Below are positions 15,111 through 21,604 of a stretch of 21,604 bases of DNA, piece after piece. Every line of letters starts with the position of its first letter. Within the stretch, counting starts at the first letter, position 1. The stretch is taken from the NCBI GenBank assembly GCA_964583825.1, contig CAZOXM010000079.1:1-21604 (forward strand), read 5' to 3'. A model generated the notes under the pieces. The model saw only the letters and a program-made list of their open reading frames with translations. It was not told the DNA's origin and searched no databases. Origin of the DNA: GCA-1730015 sp964583825 (GTDB lineage Bacteria > Pseudomonadota > Gammaproteobacteria > Granulosicoccales > Granulosicoccaceae). A program made the translations under genes and the position numbers.

Positions 15111-15810
15111 TTTTATCGACGGCCTGTTGCAGAGCGCCGATAAGTTGAACGGTACCCCCGGTGAGTATCTGATAGTTTGCCATCAGCCAGACGTTAAGAA
15201 TGGAGCCTATCAGGGTTGTGTACAGTGCGGTCGACATGCCGCTGATCAGTGTCGACACCATAGGGGCGATTGCGTTGACGTCCGAGACGGTGTCGGGGTC
15301 GACACCGGACAGTGCGATGATAAAGCCGAGCACTGTACCGATCAGACCGAGTAACACCAGGGTGTTGGCGAGGTGTCGCACTACTGAAATTCTATGCGCG
15401 ACCTGCATGCGCATCGAACTGCTGAGTGTGGTGTTGACTGTCGAGTCATTATCAGTATTAACAAGATGCCGGATCGACTCTGAATGAAGTCCGGCAGGGC
15501 TGTTGATTGCATCTATCTCATGATTGGTGATCCATACCTTGCGTGCTGCGATAGCAAGGCCCACCAGAAACACAATGAAGATAACCACAGAGAGATAGGT
15601 CTTGTCTGCAGCGATCACCTTGTCCACATAACCCTGTGACCACGCGACGCCAAGCAGCGAGAAAGCGATTATATTCAGGAGGGAAAAACGCAGTAGCAGC
15701 AGGGAGCGGAAGGGGTCAGTCAGCACACCGACAATAGCGGTGTTCAATCCGGTTGCATTAGTCGAGTCACTGTCTTTGGTTTGATCAGCGCTTGCGATTG
15801 CATGAGCCAT
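15103..15810 (-). CDS. MotA/TolQ/ExbB proton channel family protein
   Basis: The 235-residue protein has four hydrophobic segments (about 35-62, 72-92, 147-170 and 192-216). The third carries LVLLGLIGTVLGFIIALSG and the fourth ALYTTLIGSILNVWLM, the conserved paired helices that line the channel in MotA/TolQ/ExbB proteins, with the helix-4 threonines in place. It is the first gene of a three-gene minus-strand operon with an ExbD-like partner. Together they should form an inner-membrane proton-driven stator. No TonB, TolA or OmpA-like gene lies nearby, so the complex is not a standard TonB, Tol-Pal or flagellar system. Confidence 0.87.
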   Translation of the reverse strand: MAHAIASADQTKDSDSTNATGLNTAIVGVLTDPFRSLLLLRFSLLNIIAFSLLGVAWSQGYVDKVIAADKTYLSVVIFIVFLVGLAIAARKVWITNHEIDAINSPAGLHSESIRHLVNTDNDSTVNTTLSSSMRMQVAHRISVVRHLANTLVLLGLIGTVLGFIIALSGVDPDTVSDVNAIAPMVSTLISGMSTALYTTLIGSILNVWLMANYQILTGGTVQLIGALQQAVDKNA

Positions 15811-16140
15811 TGGGGCACCTCGTCAGTTGCGCGGCTATAAAGCATTGCCGCATGTACTGTTAGCGATTGTCCCGGTGGCAACTTGAATTACCGCACAATT
15901 TGTCAGCTTTTTGGCGACCCTGTCCGGCTGGTTGGTCCTGCCACCTGGAAATCGTCCTGGGCAGGGCGGCGCACTGTTTGTGCCATAACAAGGTTTGGAA
16001 TTTGTAAAACCTGCTCTAACAGATAAAAACACTATGTACCGCACAGCGCGAAACGAATAAAGATAACCGCCAGTTATATAATTAACTGGCGGTTATTATG
16101 CAGCCAATGCAAACGCGGTTTTTTCAGGAGTAGGCGCTGT
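15811..16140. other. 330-base intergenic region upstream of ExbB-like operon, downstream of glcB
   Basis: No gene is seen. It should hold the promoter of the ExbB-like operon (minus strand) and the 3' end signals of glcB, including the strong hairpin at 16063-16096. No operator was recognised. Confidence 0.5.
16063..16096 (-). terminator. Hairpin terminator downstream of glcB
   Basis: ATAACCGCCAGTTA (16063-16076) pairs perfectly over 14 bp with TAACTGGCGGTTAT (16083-16096) around a 6-base loop. On the minus strand it begins 45 bases after the glcB stop and is followed by a T-rich CTTTATTCGTTT, which fits a Rho-independent terminator. The T tract is interrupted, so efficiency may be moderate. 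Confidence 0.65.
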
Positions 16141-18315
16141 TTACGATTGCGCGGCTTTGGCTTCTCTTCTGCGATCATACAGAATGAACTCAGTATATCC
16201 GTTCGCCTGTGTGCGGCCTTTAAGTGCCAGGTCGAGTGAGGCCTGAAAGGTAACGCTGTTGTCAAAGTCAGCGGACATCGGCTGGTAGTCGGGATCACTG
16301 CTGTTTTGTTCGTCAACAAACAAAGCAAGGCGCTTCATGGATTCAATGACTTCTGCTTCACTGATGATGCCGTGGTGTAGCCAGTTGGCAATGTGCTGGC
16401 TTGAAATTCTTAAGGTCGCGCAGTCTTCCATCAGTGCGACATTGTTGATGTCGAGTACCTTTGAACAACCGATCCCCTGTCCAACCCAACGTGCCACATA
16501 ACCGAGAATGCCCTGGCAATTGTTGTCGAGTTCATTTTTGATTTCTTCGGCGCTGAGGTTTCTGCCGGCAGGTAACAATGGAATCGTGAGTATGTCATCG
16601 ACACTGGCAGGTGTGCGGTTCTTAAGTTCGTTTTGTCTGTCTCGCACGTTCAGTGAAAAGTAGTGTGTGGCGTGCAATGTTGCCGCAGTTGGCGAGGGCA
16701 CCCAGGCGGTGTTGCCACCCTGTTCAAGGTGGCCGATTTTGGTTTCAAGCATGGCGGCCATTTCATCCGGCATCGCCCACATGCCTTTGCCGATTTGTGC
16801 GTGATCCTGCAGGCCGCACTGAAGTCCACAATCGACGTTGTTGTCCTCATAGGCCATTAACCAGGTGGCCTGTTTGATTTCAGCTTTTGGCAGCATTGGC
16901 CCGGCTTCCATGCAGGTGTGTATGTCATCGCCGGTTCGATCAAGGAATCCGGTGTTGATAAATACGACTCTCTCGCGCGCGGCATGAATCGCATTTTTTA
17001 GGTTAACGGTAGTCCGGCGTTCTTCATCCATGATGCCCACCTTCAGTGCGTTTGCATCGATAGACAGCGCTTCCTCCACGCGTGCGAACAACTCGTTGGC
17101 CAGTGCTACTTCGACCGAACCATGCATTTTCGGCTTAACAATATAAACAGAGCCACTGCGACTGTTTTTATGTGCTCCGAGTCCGAGCAAATCATGCTTT
17201 GCACTCAGGGAGGTCACCATGGCATCAATCAGTGTTTCCGGTACTTCTTCGCCGTCGTAAAGCACGGTGTCGATCATAAGCTGGGTACCGACGTTTCTAA
17301 CCAGTAGTACGCTGCGACCCGGGAGTGTAAGTGTGCTGCCGTCAGGGGCGGTATAGGTGCGATCGGCTGCGAGCTTGCGGTCGATGGTTTTGCCGCCTTT
17401 TTCAAAACTGTGTGCGAGTTTACCGGTCATCAGCCCGTGCCAGTTACGGTAGACCATGCATTTGTCTTCGGCATCAACTGATGCCACTGAGTCTTCGCAG
17501 TCGCAGATCGTGGTAATGGCGGATTCGAGGACAATGTCGCACAGGTTGGCGTTGTCTGTTTTTCCTATCGGGTGGCTGGCATCGAAGCACAGCTCTGCGT
17601 GCAGGTTGTTTTTACCCAGCAGCACCTTGTCTGGTTGAGTCTGATCACCACCGAAGCCTTTGAACTGCGTTGGATCCTGTAGTGAGACACTGTCGCCGCC
17701 GGCGAGGGAGACGCTAAGCGCACCGCCGTCTACCTGATAGGCCGTCGCATCCCGGTGTGAACCGGTGGCCAGCGGGAAGTGCTGATCGAGAAAATTTCGA
17801 CAGTAGGCGACGACTTTTTCACCGCGAACCGGGTTGTAGGCTTTATCGCGTGTTGCACCGTCTGCTTCGGAGATGGCATCCGTACCGTACAGCGCGTCAT
17901 AGAGGCTACCCCACCTGGCGTTAGCCGCATTGAGCACAAAGCGGGCGTTATCCAGAGGTACCACAAGCTGCGCACCGGCGATGGATGCGATTTCGGGGTC
18001 TACGTTACTGGTGGCTATTTTAAAATCGGTAACTGCAGGCTCAAGGTAGTCGATGCTGCCTAAAAACGCCTTGTATTCGGCAGGCTCGAAGGTTTGATGC
18101 TGTCGATGCCAGTCATCGATTTTTTCCTGTAATTCATCGCGAGTGGCAAGGTGCTGACGAATACGGGGAGCAAAGTCTTTTATGATTGCTTCAAGCCCGG
18201 TCCAGAAATCTGCGGGTTCGACACCGGTACCGGGGCATATTTCTTCGTTGACTAGCCGGTGAAGTGGCGAGGCGATGCTCAATTTGCCATGGGTGATATA
18301 ATCTGTTGCGCTCAT
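16141..18315 (-). CDS. glcB: Malate synthase G
   Basis: The 724-residue protein is a full-length malate synthase G, which condenses glyoxylate and acetyl-CoA to malate in the glyoxylate and glycolate pathways in the cytoplasm. Family blocks run in order: PLDNARFVLNAANARWGSLYDALYG, ESAITTICDCEDSVASVDAEDK, LLVRNVG (Arg340, the catalytic arginine), GIMDEERRTTVNL with the Mg-binding glutamate, GFLDRTGDDIHT, DHAQIGKGMWAMPDEMAAML, TAWVPSPTAATLHA, and ALMEDCATLRISSQHIANWL, whose Asp631 is the catalytic base at the same number as in E. coli. Cys617, the redox-reactive cysteine, is also kept. AGAGGA about 10 bases before the ATG supports the start. Unlike the glc operon of E. coli, no glycolate oxidase genes are beside it. 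Confidence 0.97.
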   Translation of the reverse strand: MSATDYITHGKLSIASPLHRLVNEEICPGTGVEPADFWTGLEAIIKDFAPRIRQHLATRDELQEKIDDWHRQHQTFEPAEYKAFLGSIDYLEPAVTDFKIATSNVDPEIASIAGAQLVVPLDNARFVLNAANARWGSLYDALYGTDAISEADGATRDKAYNPVRGEKVVAYCRNFLDQHFPLATGSHRDATAYQVDGGALSVSLAGGDSVSLQDPTQFKGFGGDQTQPDKVLLGKNNLHAELCFDASHPIGKTDNANLCDIVLESAITTICDCEDSVASVDAEDKCMVYRNWHGLMTGKLAHSFEKGGKTIDRKLAADRTYTAPDGSTLTLPGRSVLLVRNVGTQLMIDTVLYDGEEVPETLIDAMVTSLSAKHDLLGLGAHKNSRSGSVYIVKPKMHGSVEVALANELFARVEEALSIDANALKVGIMDEERRTTVNLKNAIHAARERVVFINTGFLDRTGDDIHTCMEAGPMLPKAEIKQATWLMAYEDNNVDCGLQCGLQDHAQIGKGMWAMPDEMAAMLETKIGHLEQGGNTAWVPSPTAATLHATHYFSLNVRDRQNELKNRTPASVDDILTIPLLPAGRNLSAEEIKNELDNNCQGILGYVARWVGQGIGCSKVLDINNVALMEDCATLRISSQHIANWLHHGIISEAEVIESMKRLALFVDEQNSSDPDYQPMSADFDNSVTFQASLDLALKGRTQANGYTEFILYDRRREAKAAQS

Positions 18316-18706
18316 CGGCCAGAGTCCTCTGTATAGCGATGCTGTATGGCTGGATTAGCAGGATGTTGAAAAACTAGTGCGCTAGGTCTGAGGGTGTTAA
18401 ATTCCCCCTCAAAATGCTCATTTATAACCCATAAACTGCGCTTTTTAGGGGAAATTTGCCTACTCAGACCGTCGCTCATCACATTTTTCAACACCCCGTC
18501 AGGTGGTGGGTGAGGGCAACCGCTCGGCACTGCTGACCGGCTTGATCAAGCCTGGTGGCAATGGTTGGGGGTGTGGTACACCGCGGATGCCAACCGAATA
18601 ATAGTAACAGTTCAACCGATACAATGTTAACCGGGCCATAGAGCAGATTAGCTCAATATGTGCCTGAAAACGTACTGTTGTATCGCAGCAATCACAAGAG
18701 TGTCTT
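18316..18706. other. Divergent glcB-ettA intergenic region with inserted palindrome
   Basis: These 391 bases separate the divergent glcB and ettA genes and must hold both promoters. About a third is taken up by the palindromic element at 18364-18493, which lies 48 bases from the glcB start and could change its promoter. No gene or RNA was recognised in the rest. Confidence 0.55.
18364..18493. mobile_element. 130-bp palindromic MITE-like element
   Basis: The ends are TGTTGAAAAA (18364-18373) and TTTTTCAACA (18484-18493). Inside, the two halves pair again at GGTCTGAG (18385-18392) with CTCAGACC (18463-18470), at AAATTCCCC with GGGGAAATTT, and on to a short loop near ATAACCC in the centre. The whole element can fold into one long hairpin with internal bulges. 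It has no coding capacity and no clear target duplication in the flanks (gga / ccccg). Its left end, TGTTGAAAAACTAGTGCGC, differs by one base from the terminal repeats at 2672-2690 and 6503-6521. That fits a non-autonomous element moved by a transposase encoded elsewhere. Confidence 0.65.
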
Positions 18707-20371
18707 ATGGCTCAGTATGTATACACGATGAACCGGGTGAGCAAGATTGTGCCACCCAAACGGGAGATCCTGAAGGATATATCCCTGTCGTTTTTCCCGG
18801 GCGCAAAAATAGGGGTGCTCGGGCTGAACGGTGCGGGTAAGTCCACGCTGCTTAGGATTATGGCCGGTCGCGATACGGAAATTGATGGTGAAGCACGCGC
18901 GATGCCGGATATCAACGTCGGCTACCTGCCGCAGGAGCCGGAACTCGACCCGGATAAGACCGTGCGTGAGGCGGTGGAAGAATCAGTCGACCAGGTCAAG
19001 GAAGTGCAGGCGCGTCTCGATGAAGTCTATGCCGCCTATGCGGAACCCGATGCTGATTTTGATGCACTGGCCGCGGAACAGGCAAAGCTCGAAGCAATGC
19101 TGCAGGCGACCGGTGGACACGATCTGCAACGGCAACTGGACATCGCCGCCGATGCGTTGCGCCTGCCACCATGGGATGCGCAGATCAATACCCTGTCGGG
19201 CGGTGAGAAACGCCGTGTGGCACTGTGCCGTCTGTTGCTGTCCGGCCCCGATATGTTGCTGCTGGATGAGCCCACCAACCATCTCGATGCTGACTCCGTC
19301 GCATGGCTCGAGCGCTTTCTGCACGAGTTCAATGGCACCGTGGTGGCGATTACACACGATCGATACTTTCTCGACAATGTCGCCGGCTGGATTCTGGAAC
19401 TCGATCGGGGGCGTGGTATCCCGTTTGAGGGGAACTACTCTACGTGGCTCGAGGCAAAGTCGGAACGACTTGATCAGGAAGCCAAGCAGGAGTCGTCACA
19501 TGCGAAGGCAATGAAAGCCGAGCTTGAATGGGTTCGCAAAGGCGCAAAGGCGAGGCAGTCCAAGTCCAAGTCGCGGCTGGCTCGCTTTGAGGAAATGCAG
19601 TCAAAGGAATTTCAGAAGCGCTGCGAGACGAACGAAATCTATATCCCCAACGGTCAGAGACTCGGGGAAAAGGTGCTCGAGTTCAACAACGTCAGCAAAG
19701 GGTTTGGCGACCGGTTGCTGATTGATGATCTGAGTTTTTCAGTGCCACAGGGTGCGATTATCGGTGTCATCGGGGGCAATGGGGCAGGAAAATCCACGCT
19801 TTTCCGTATGATTATGGGTACAGAAACGCCGGACAGTGGCAGCATTGAACGCGGTGAAACGGTAGATGTGGCCTGGGTGGATCAGAGCCGCGACGCACTG
19901 GAAGGGGACAAGACCGTCTTCGAGTTTCTGTCCGGTGGCAACGACCTGATTACCGTCGGTAACTTTGAGATGCCGTCACGTGCCTACATCGGTCGTTTTA
20001 ATTTCAAAGGCGCCGATCAGCAGAAACTGGTCAAGGATTTGTCCGGCGGGGAGCGAGGTCGACTGCAGTTGGCGATGACGCTCAAGCAGGGAGCCAATGT
20101 GCTGCTGCTCGACGAGCCGTCAAACGACCTCGACGTCGAGACACTGAGGGCACTTGAGGAAGCGCTGCTTTCATTCCCCGGTTCGGCCATTGTCATTTCC
20201 CACGATCGCTGGTTTCTCGACCGCGTGGCGACGCATATTCTCGCCTACGAAGACGACTCGCACGTTGAGTTTTTTGCCGGAAATTTCACCGAGTATGAGG
20301 AGGATCGACGCAGGCGCATGGGGGATGACGCGTCGCAGCCGCATCGAATACGTTATAAAAAGCTTGCTTAA
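18707..20371 (+). CDS. ettA: Energy-dependent translational throttle protein EttA (ABC-F)
   Basis: The 554-residue protein has two ABC ATPase domains and no membrane segments. Domain 1: Walker A GLNGAGKST (39-47), signature LSGGE (163-167), Walker B LLLDEP with Glu188, switch His217. Domain 2: Walker A GGNGAGKST (356-364), LSGGE (445-449), LLLDEP with Glu470. The P-site tRNA interaction linker lies between them (about 245-310, rich in Lys/Arg, KGAKARQSKSKSRLARFEEM). Length and order match EttA, which binds the ribosomal E site and gates the first peptide bond according to ADP/ATP level. The N terminus AQYVYTMNRVSKIVPPKREIL is the EttA form. It is monocistronic and divergent from glcB. Confidence 0.96.
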   Translation: MAQYVYTMNRVSKIVPPKREILKDISLSFFPGAKIGVLGLNGAGKSTLLRIMAGRDTEIDGEARAMPDINVGYLPQEPELDPDKTVREAVEESVDQVKEVQARLDEVYAAYAEPDADFDALAAEQAKLEAMLQATGGHDLQRQLDIAADALRLPPWDAQINTLSGGEKRRVALCRLLLSGPDMLLLDEPTNHLDADSVAWLERFLHEFNGTVVAITHDRYFLDNVAGWILELDRGRGIPFEGNYSTWLEAKSERLDQEAKQESSHAKAMKAELEWVRKGAKARQSKSKSRLARFEEMQSKEFQKRCETNEIYIPNGQRLGEKVLEFNNVSKGFGDRLLIDDLSFSVPQGAIIGVIGGNGAGKSTLFRMIMGTETPDSGSIERGETVDVAWVDQSRDALEGDKTVFEFLSGGNDLITVGNFEMPSRAYIGRFNFKGADQQKLVKDLSGGERGRLQLAMTLKQGANVLLLDEPSNDLDVETLRALEEALLSFPGSAIVISHDRWFLDRVATHILAYEDDSHVEFFAGNFTEYEEDRRRRMGDDASQPHRIRYKKLA

Positions 20372-20714
20372 CCCACCAAATCCGGCGTTTTCATTATTAC
20401 TGCTTTGTTAGTCTCTCTGTTTGGTTAAGAGTAGCAAAATCAGAGAGTTAGTGATGAGTAGCTGTATTTCTTCCGATAATTGTCAGCCCGAACGAATCGG
20501 GCGGTGAACGATAAGTGCTTCGTTGTCCGTAGATTCAACTAATTATTAGGGGCAAAGCAGGATTGCGCACTGCAGGCCCAGCGCGTCGGTTAGGCGCCGC
20601 GCCGGTTCTATCCTTTGCGTAATCCAGCTTCGCATTTGGCGTGCCGACAACCGTGTACGACGCAAAGTTAAAGCTGAATCTAGGTACTAAGTTATTGTAT
20701 TACCGTCGTTTAAC

Positions 20715-20742
20715 CTGACAACGGAACAATAATTTTTATACT
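20715..20742 (+). promoter_or_regulatory. Sigma70-type promoter for secreted repeat protein
   Basis: CTGACA (20715-20720) is five of six matches to the -35 consensus, and TATACT (20737-20742) is five of six matches to the -10, with a 16-bp spacer. It lies about 115 bases before the TTG start at 20859, which implies a long 5' leader. Confidence 0.5.
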
Positions 20743-20845
20743 TGTTCACGTTTTAACGCCGCGATTTCAGAGTGCGAGGGACCGCTAACCCGAGCGTTTT
20801 TCTGGAACACGGATTTCGTCACGCAAATACTCAGTCACAATAACC

Positions 20846-20849
20846 GGAA
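20846..20849 (+). promoter_or_regulatory. Ribosome-binding site deciding a TTG start
   Basis: GGAA ends 9 bases before TTG 20859. An in-frame stop at 20841-20843 means translation cannot start further upstream. TTG 20859 gives a complete signal peptide with charged n-region, whereas ATG 20913 would remove the charged part. Confidence 0.5.
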
Positions 20850-20858
20850 CCAATCCAG

Positions 20859-21604
20859 TTGATTAAATTCTCCCTTAAGCGGGTAGCAGCCACACTGTGC
20901 TGTTTACCCACTATGATCCTACTTAGTGGAACTCCAGGGATAGCGAGTGCCCAGCAAGTCACCTGCACCAGTGCCATCGTAGACACCGACGGCGATGGCT
21001 GGGGCTATGAGAACAACCGATCGTGCAAGATCTCGGATAAGCATCCCCCGTGTTCCCCGACCGCCGACATCAACGGCAGCTGGGGTTTTGAAAACGGTCG
21101 TTCCTGCATTGTCCAGTCCGGGCAGTCCGGCAACCAAAGCGGCAGCAACCAAAGCAATAGCCAAAGCAGCAGCCAGTCCGGCTCCTCCCGACCCACCTGT
21201 ACATCTGCCGCGATCAACAATGGCGATGGCTGGGGCTGGGAAAATAACGCTTCCTGCCGGTTCTCCAACAGCAGCAGTAGCAGCGGGTCAGCCAGCTCCA
21301 GTGCTTCATCATCTGCCAGCGGCCGGCCGGTTTGTTCTTCGGCGGCGATCGACAACGGCGATGGCTGGGGCTACGAGAATGGTCAGTCCTGCCTGTTTTC
21401 AGCCAGCAGTTCGAGCAGTAGTTCGAGCAGCAGCTCATCCGCCGGCAGCAGTAGCCGTCACCCGGAATGCAGCAACAACGCCATTAACAATGGTGACGGT
21501 TGGGGATACGAGAATGGTCAATCCTGTCGATACACCTCGAACTCTGCCAGCAGCTCCACAGGCAGCTCCACAGGCAGCTCGTCAGGCAACTCCTCTTCAG
21601 TCAG
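20859..21604 (+). CDS. Secreted DGDGWGxEN-repeat, serine-linker protein, 3' end outside window
   Basis: From TTG 20859 the frame is open to the window end (248 codons). A signal peptide (IKFSLKR, then a hydrophobic core with LCCLP and MILL, cleavage likely after ASA at residue 31) leads into five Cys-bounded motifs of 19-21 residues at residues 36-56, 65-83, 114-133, 159-178 and 204-223. Their pattern is C-x(4-6)-[DN]-x-[DN]G[DS]-[G]WG[YWF]EN-x(2)-SC, for example DGDGWGYENNRSC. Serine-rich linkers separate motifs 2 to 5 and follow the last. This resembles the CBM10-like Cys/Trp motif and polyserine linkers of secreted carbohydrate-active enzymes in Saccharophagus, Teredinibacter and Cellvibrio; the acidic DxDGD part could bind calcium. 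The catalytic or main domain should lie beyond the window. ORFs on the opposite strand here are shadows. Confidence 0.72.
   Translation, partial: MIKFSLKRVAATLCCLPTMILLSGTPGIASAQQVTCTSAIVDTDGDGWGYENNRSCKISDKHPPCSPTADINGSWGFENGRSCIVQSGQSGNQSGSNQSNSQSSSQSGSSRPTCTSAAINNGDGWGWENNASCRFSNSSSSSGSASSSASSSASGRPVCSSAAIDNGDGWGYENGQSCLFSASSSSSSSSSSSSAGSSSRHPECSNNAINNGDGWGYENGQSCRYTSNSASSSTGSSTGSSSGNSSSV
20964..21527 (+). repeat. Five in-frame Cys-bounded repeats
   Basis: Repeat units lie at 20964-21026, 21051-21107, 21198-21257, 21333-21392 and 21468-21527. Start-to-start distances are 87, 147, 135 and 135 bases, so the last two spacings are identical. GGCGATGGCTGGGGCT is shared exactly by units 1, 3 and 4. 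Unit 2 lacks the GDG and is the most divergent. The pattern suggests recent duplication of a module made of motif plus serine linker. Confidence 0.8.

Larger units (their letters stand above)
20372..20858. other. 487-base intergenic region
   Basis: No gene or RNA was recognised. It holds a 7-bp hairpin CTCTCTG / CAGAGAG (20413-20447, 21-base loop, possibly part of ettA transcript end), a GC-rich patch around 20580-20612, paired CTTTGCGT / ACGCAAAG sequences near 20617 and 20660, and the sigma70-like promoter at 20715-20742. Confidence 0.5.

Noticed and set aside
20570..20680. GC-rich paired stretch reminiscent of an integron attC site
   Set aside because: No matching core sites (GTTRRRY type) bracket a cassette, and the arms pair poorly.
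20919..21438. Minus-strand open frames opposite the repeat protein, some Leu/Trp-rich
   Set aside because: They are the mirror of serine linkers and DGDGWG codons; the plus strand has signal peptide, repeats and promoter.
1..21604. tRNA genes, CRISPR arrays, rRNA
   Set aside because: No cloverleaf-type sequence, regularly spaced direct repeats or rRNA-like stretch was seen on either strand by eye.

Overview
The window looks like chromosomal DNA of a marine-type gammaproteobacterium. The core genes (malate synthase G, the ABC-F factor EttA, a glutaredoxin, ExbB/ExbD-like proteins) have gammaproteobacterial character. The partial gene at the right edge has a signal peptide, short Cys-bounded DGDGWGxEN repeats and serine-rich linkers, a style known from secreted proteins of polysaccharide degraders such as Saccharophagus, Teredinibacter and Cellvibrio. 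The genus is inference only.

Layout. 1-2636 is an accessory, partly decayed stretch: a HIRAN-domain gene cut by the window edge, the C-terminal tail of an AlbA_2/Schlafen-type ATP-binding protein without the rest of its gene, an AAA+ ATPase fragment with a destroyed Walker A, and an apparently intact PD-(D/E)XK (DUF91/NucS-like) nuclease. 2672-6521 is bounded by an exact 19-bp inverted repeat and holds a self-contained envelope-sensing cassette: MipA/OmpV outer-membrane protein, a DUF3019-like exported protein, an OmpR-family response regulator and its histidine kinase. The same terminal sequence ends a 130-bp palindromic, MITE-like element at 18364-18493, so the two may belong to one mobile family.

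6625-13970 carries mostly ordinary accessory metabolism: an MFS transporter, a membrane-anchored retropepsin-like protease, a YgiN-type monooxygenase, a CxxS glutaredoxin, a WYL regulator, an EamA exporter translationally coupled to a PhnD-like binding protein that lacks a signal peptide, and a GNAT acetyltransferase. 13987-15810 (minus strand) is a tight three-gene operon: ExbB/TolQ-like channel, ExbD-like protein with an unusual DUF2135-like periplasmic domain, and a small membrane protein. 16141-18315 is glcB, followed on its own strand by a 14-bp hairpin; ettA diverges from it. After a 487-bp intergenic region with a good sigma70-type promoter, the repeat-rich secreted protein starts at a TTG at 20859 and runs off the window.

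No tRNA, rRNA, CRISPR array, integron attC site or intact transposase was seen. The most interesting items are the inverted-repeat-bounded sensor cassette with its candidate tandem operator, the ExbB/ExbD-DUF2135-like operon, and the repeat protein at the right edge.
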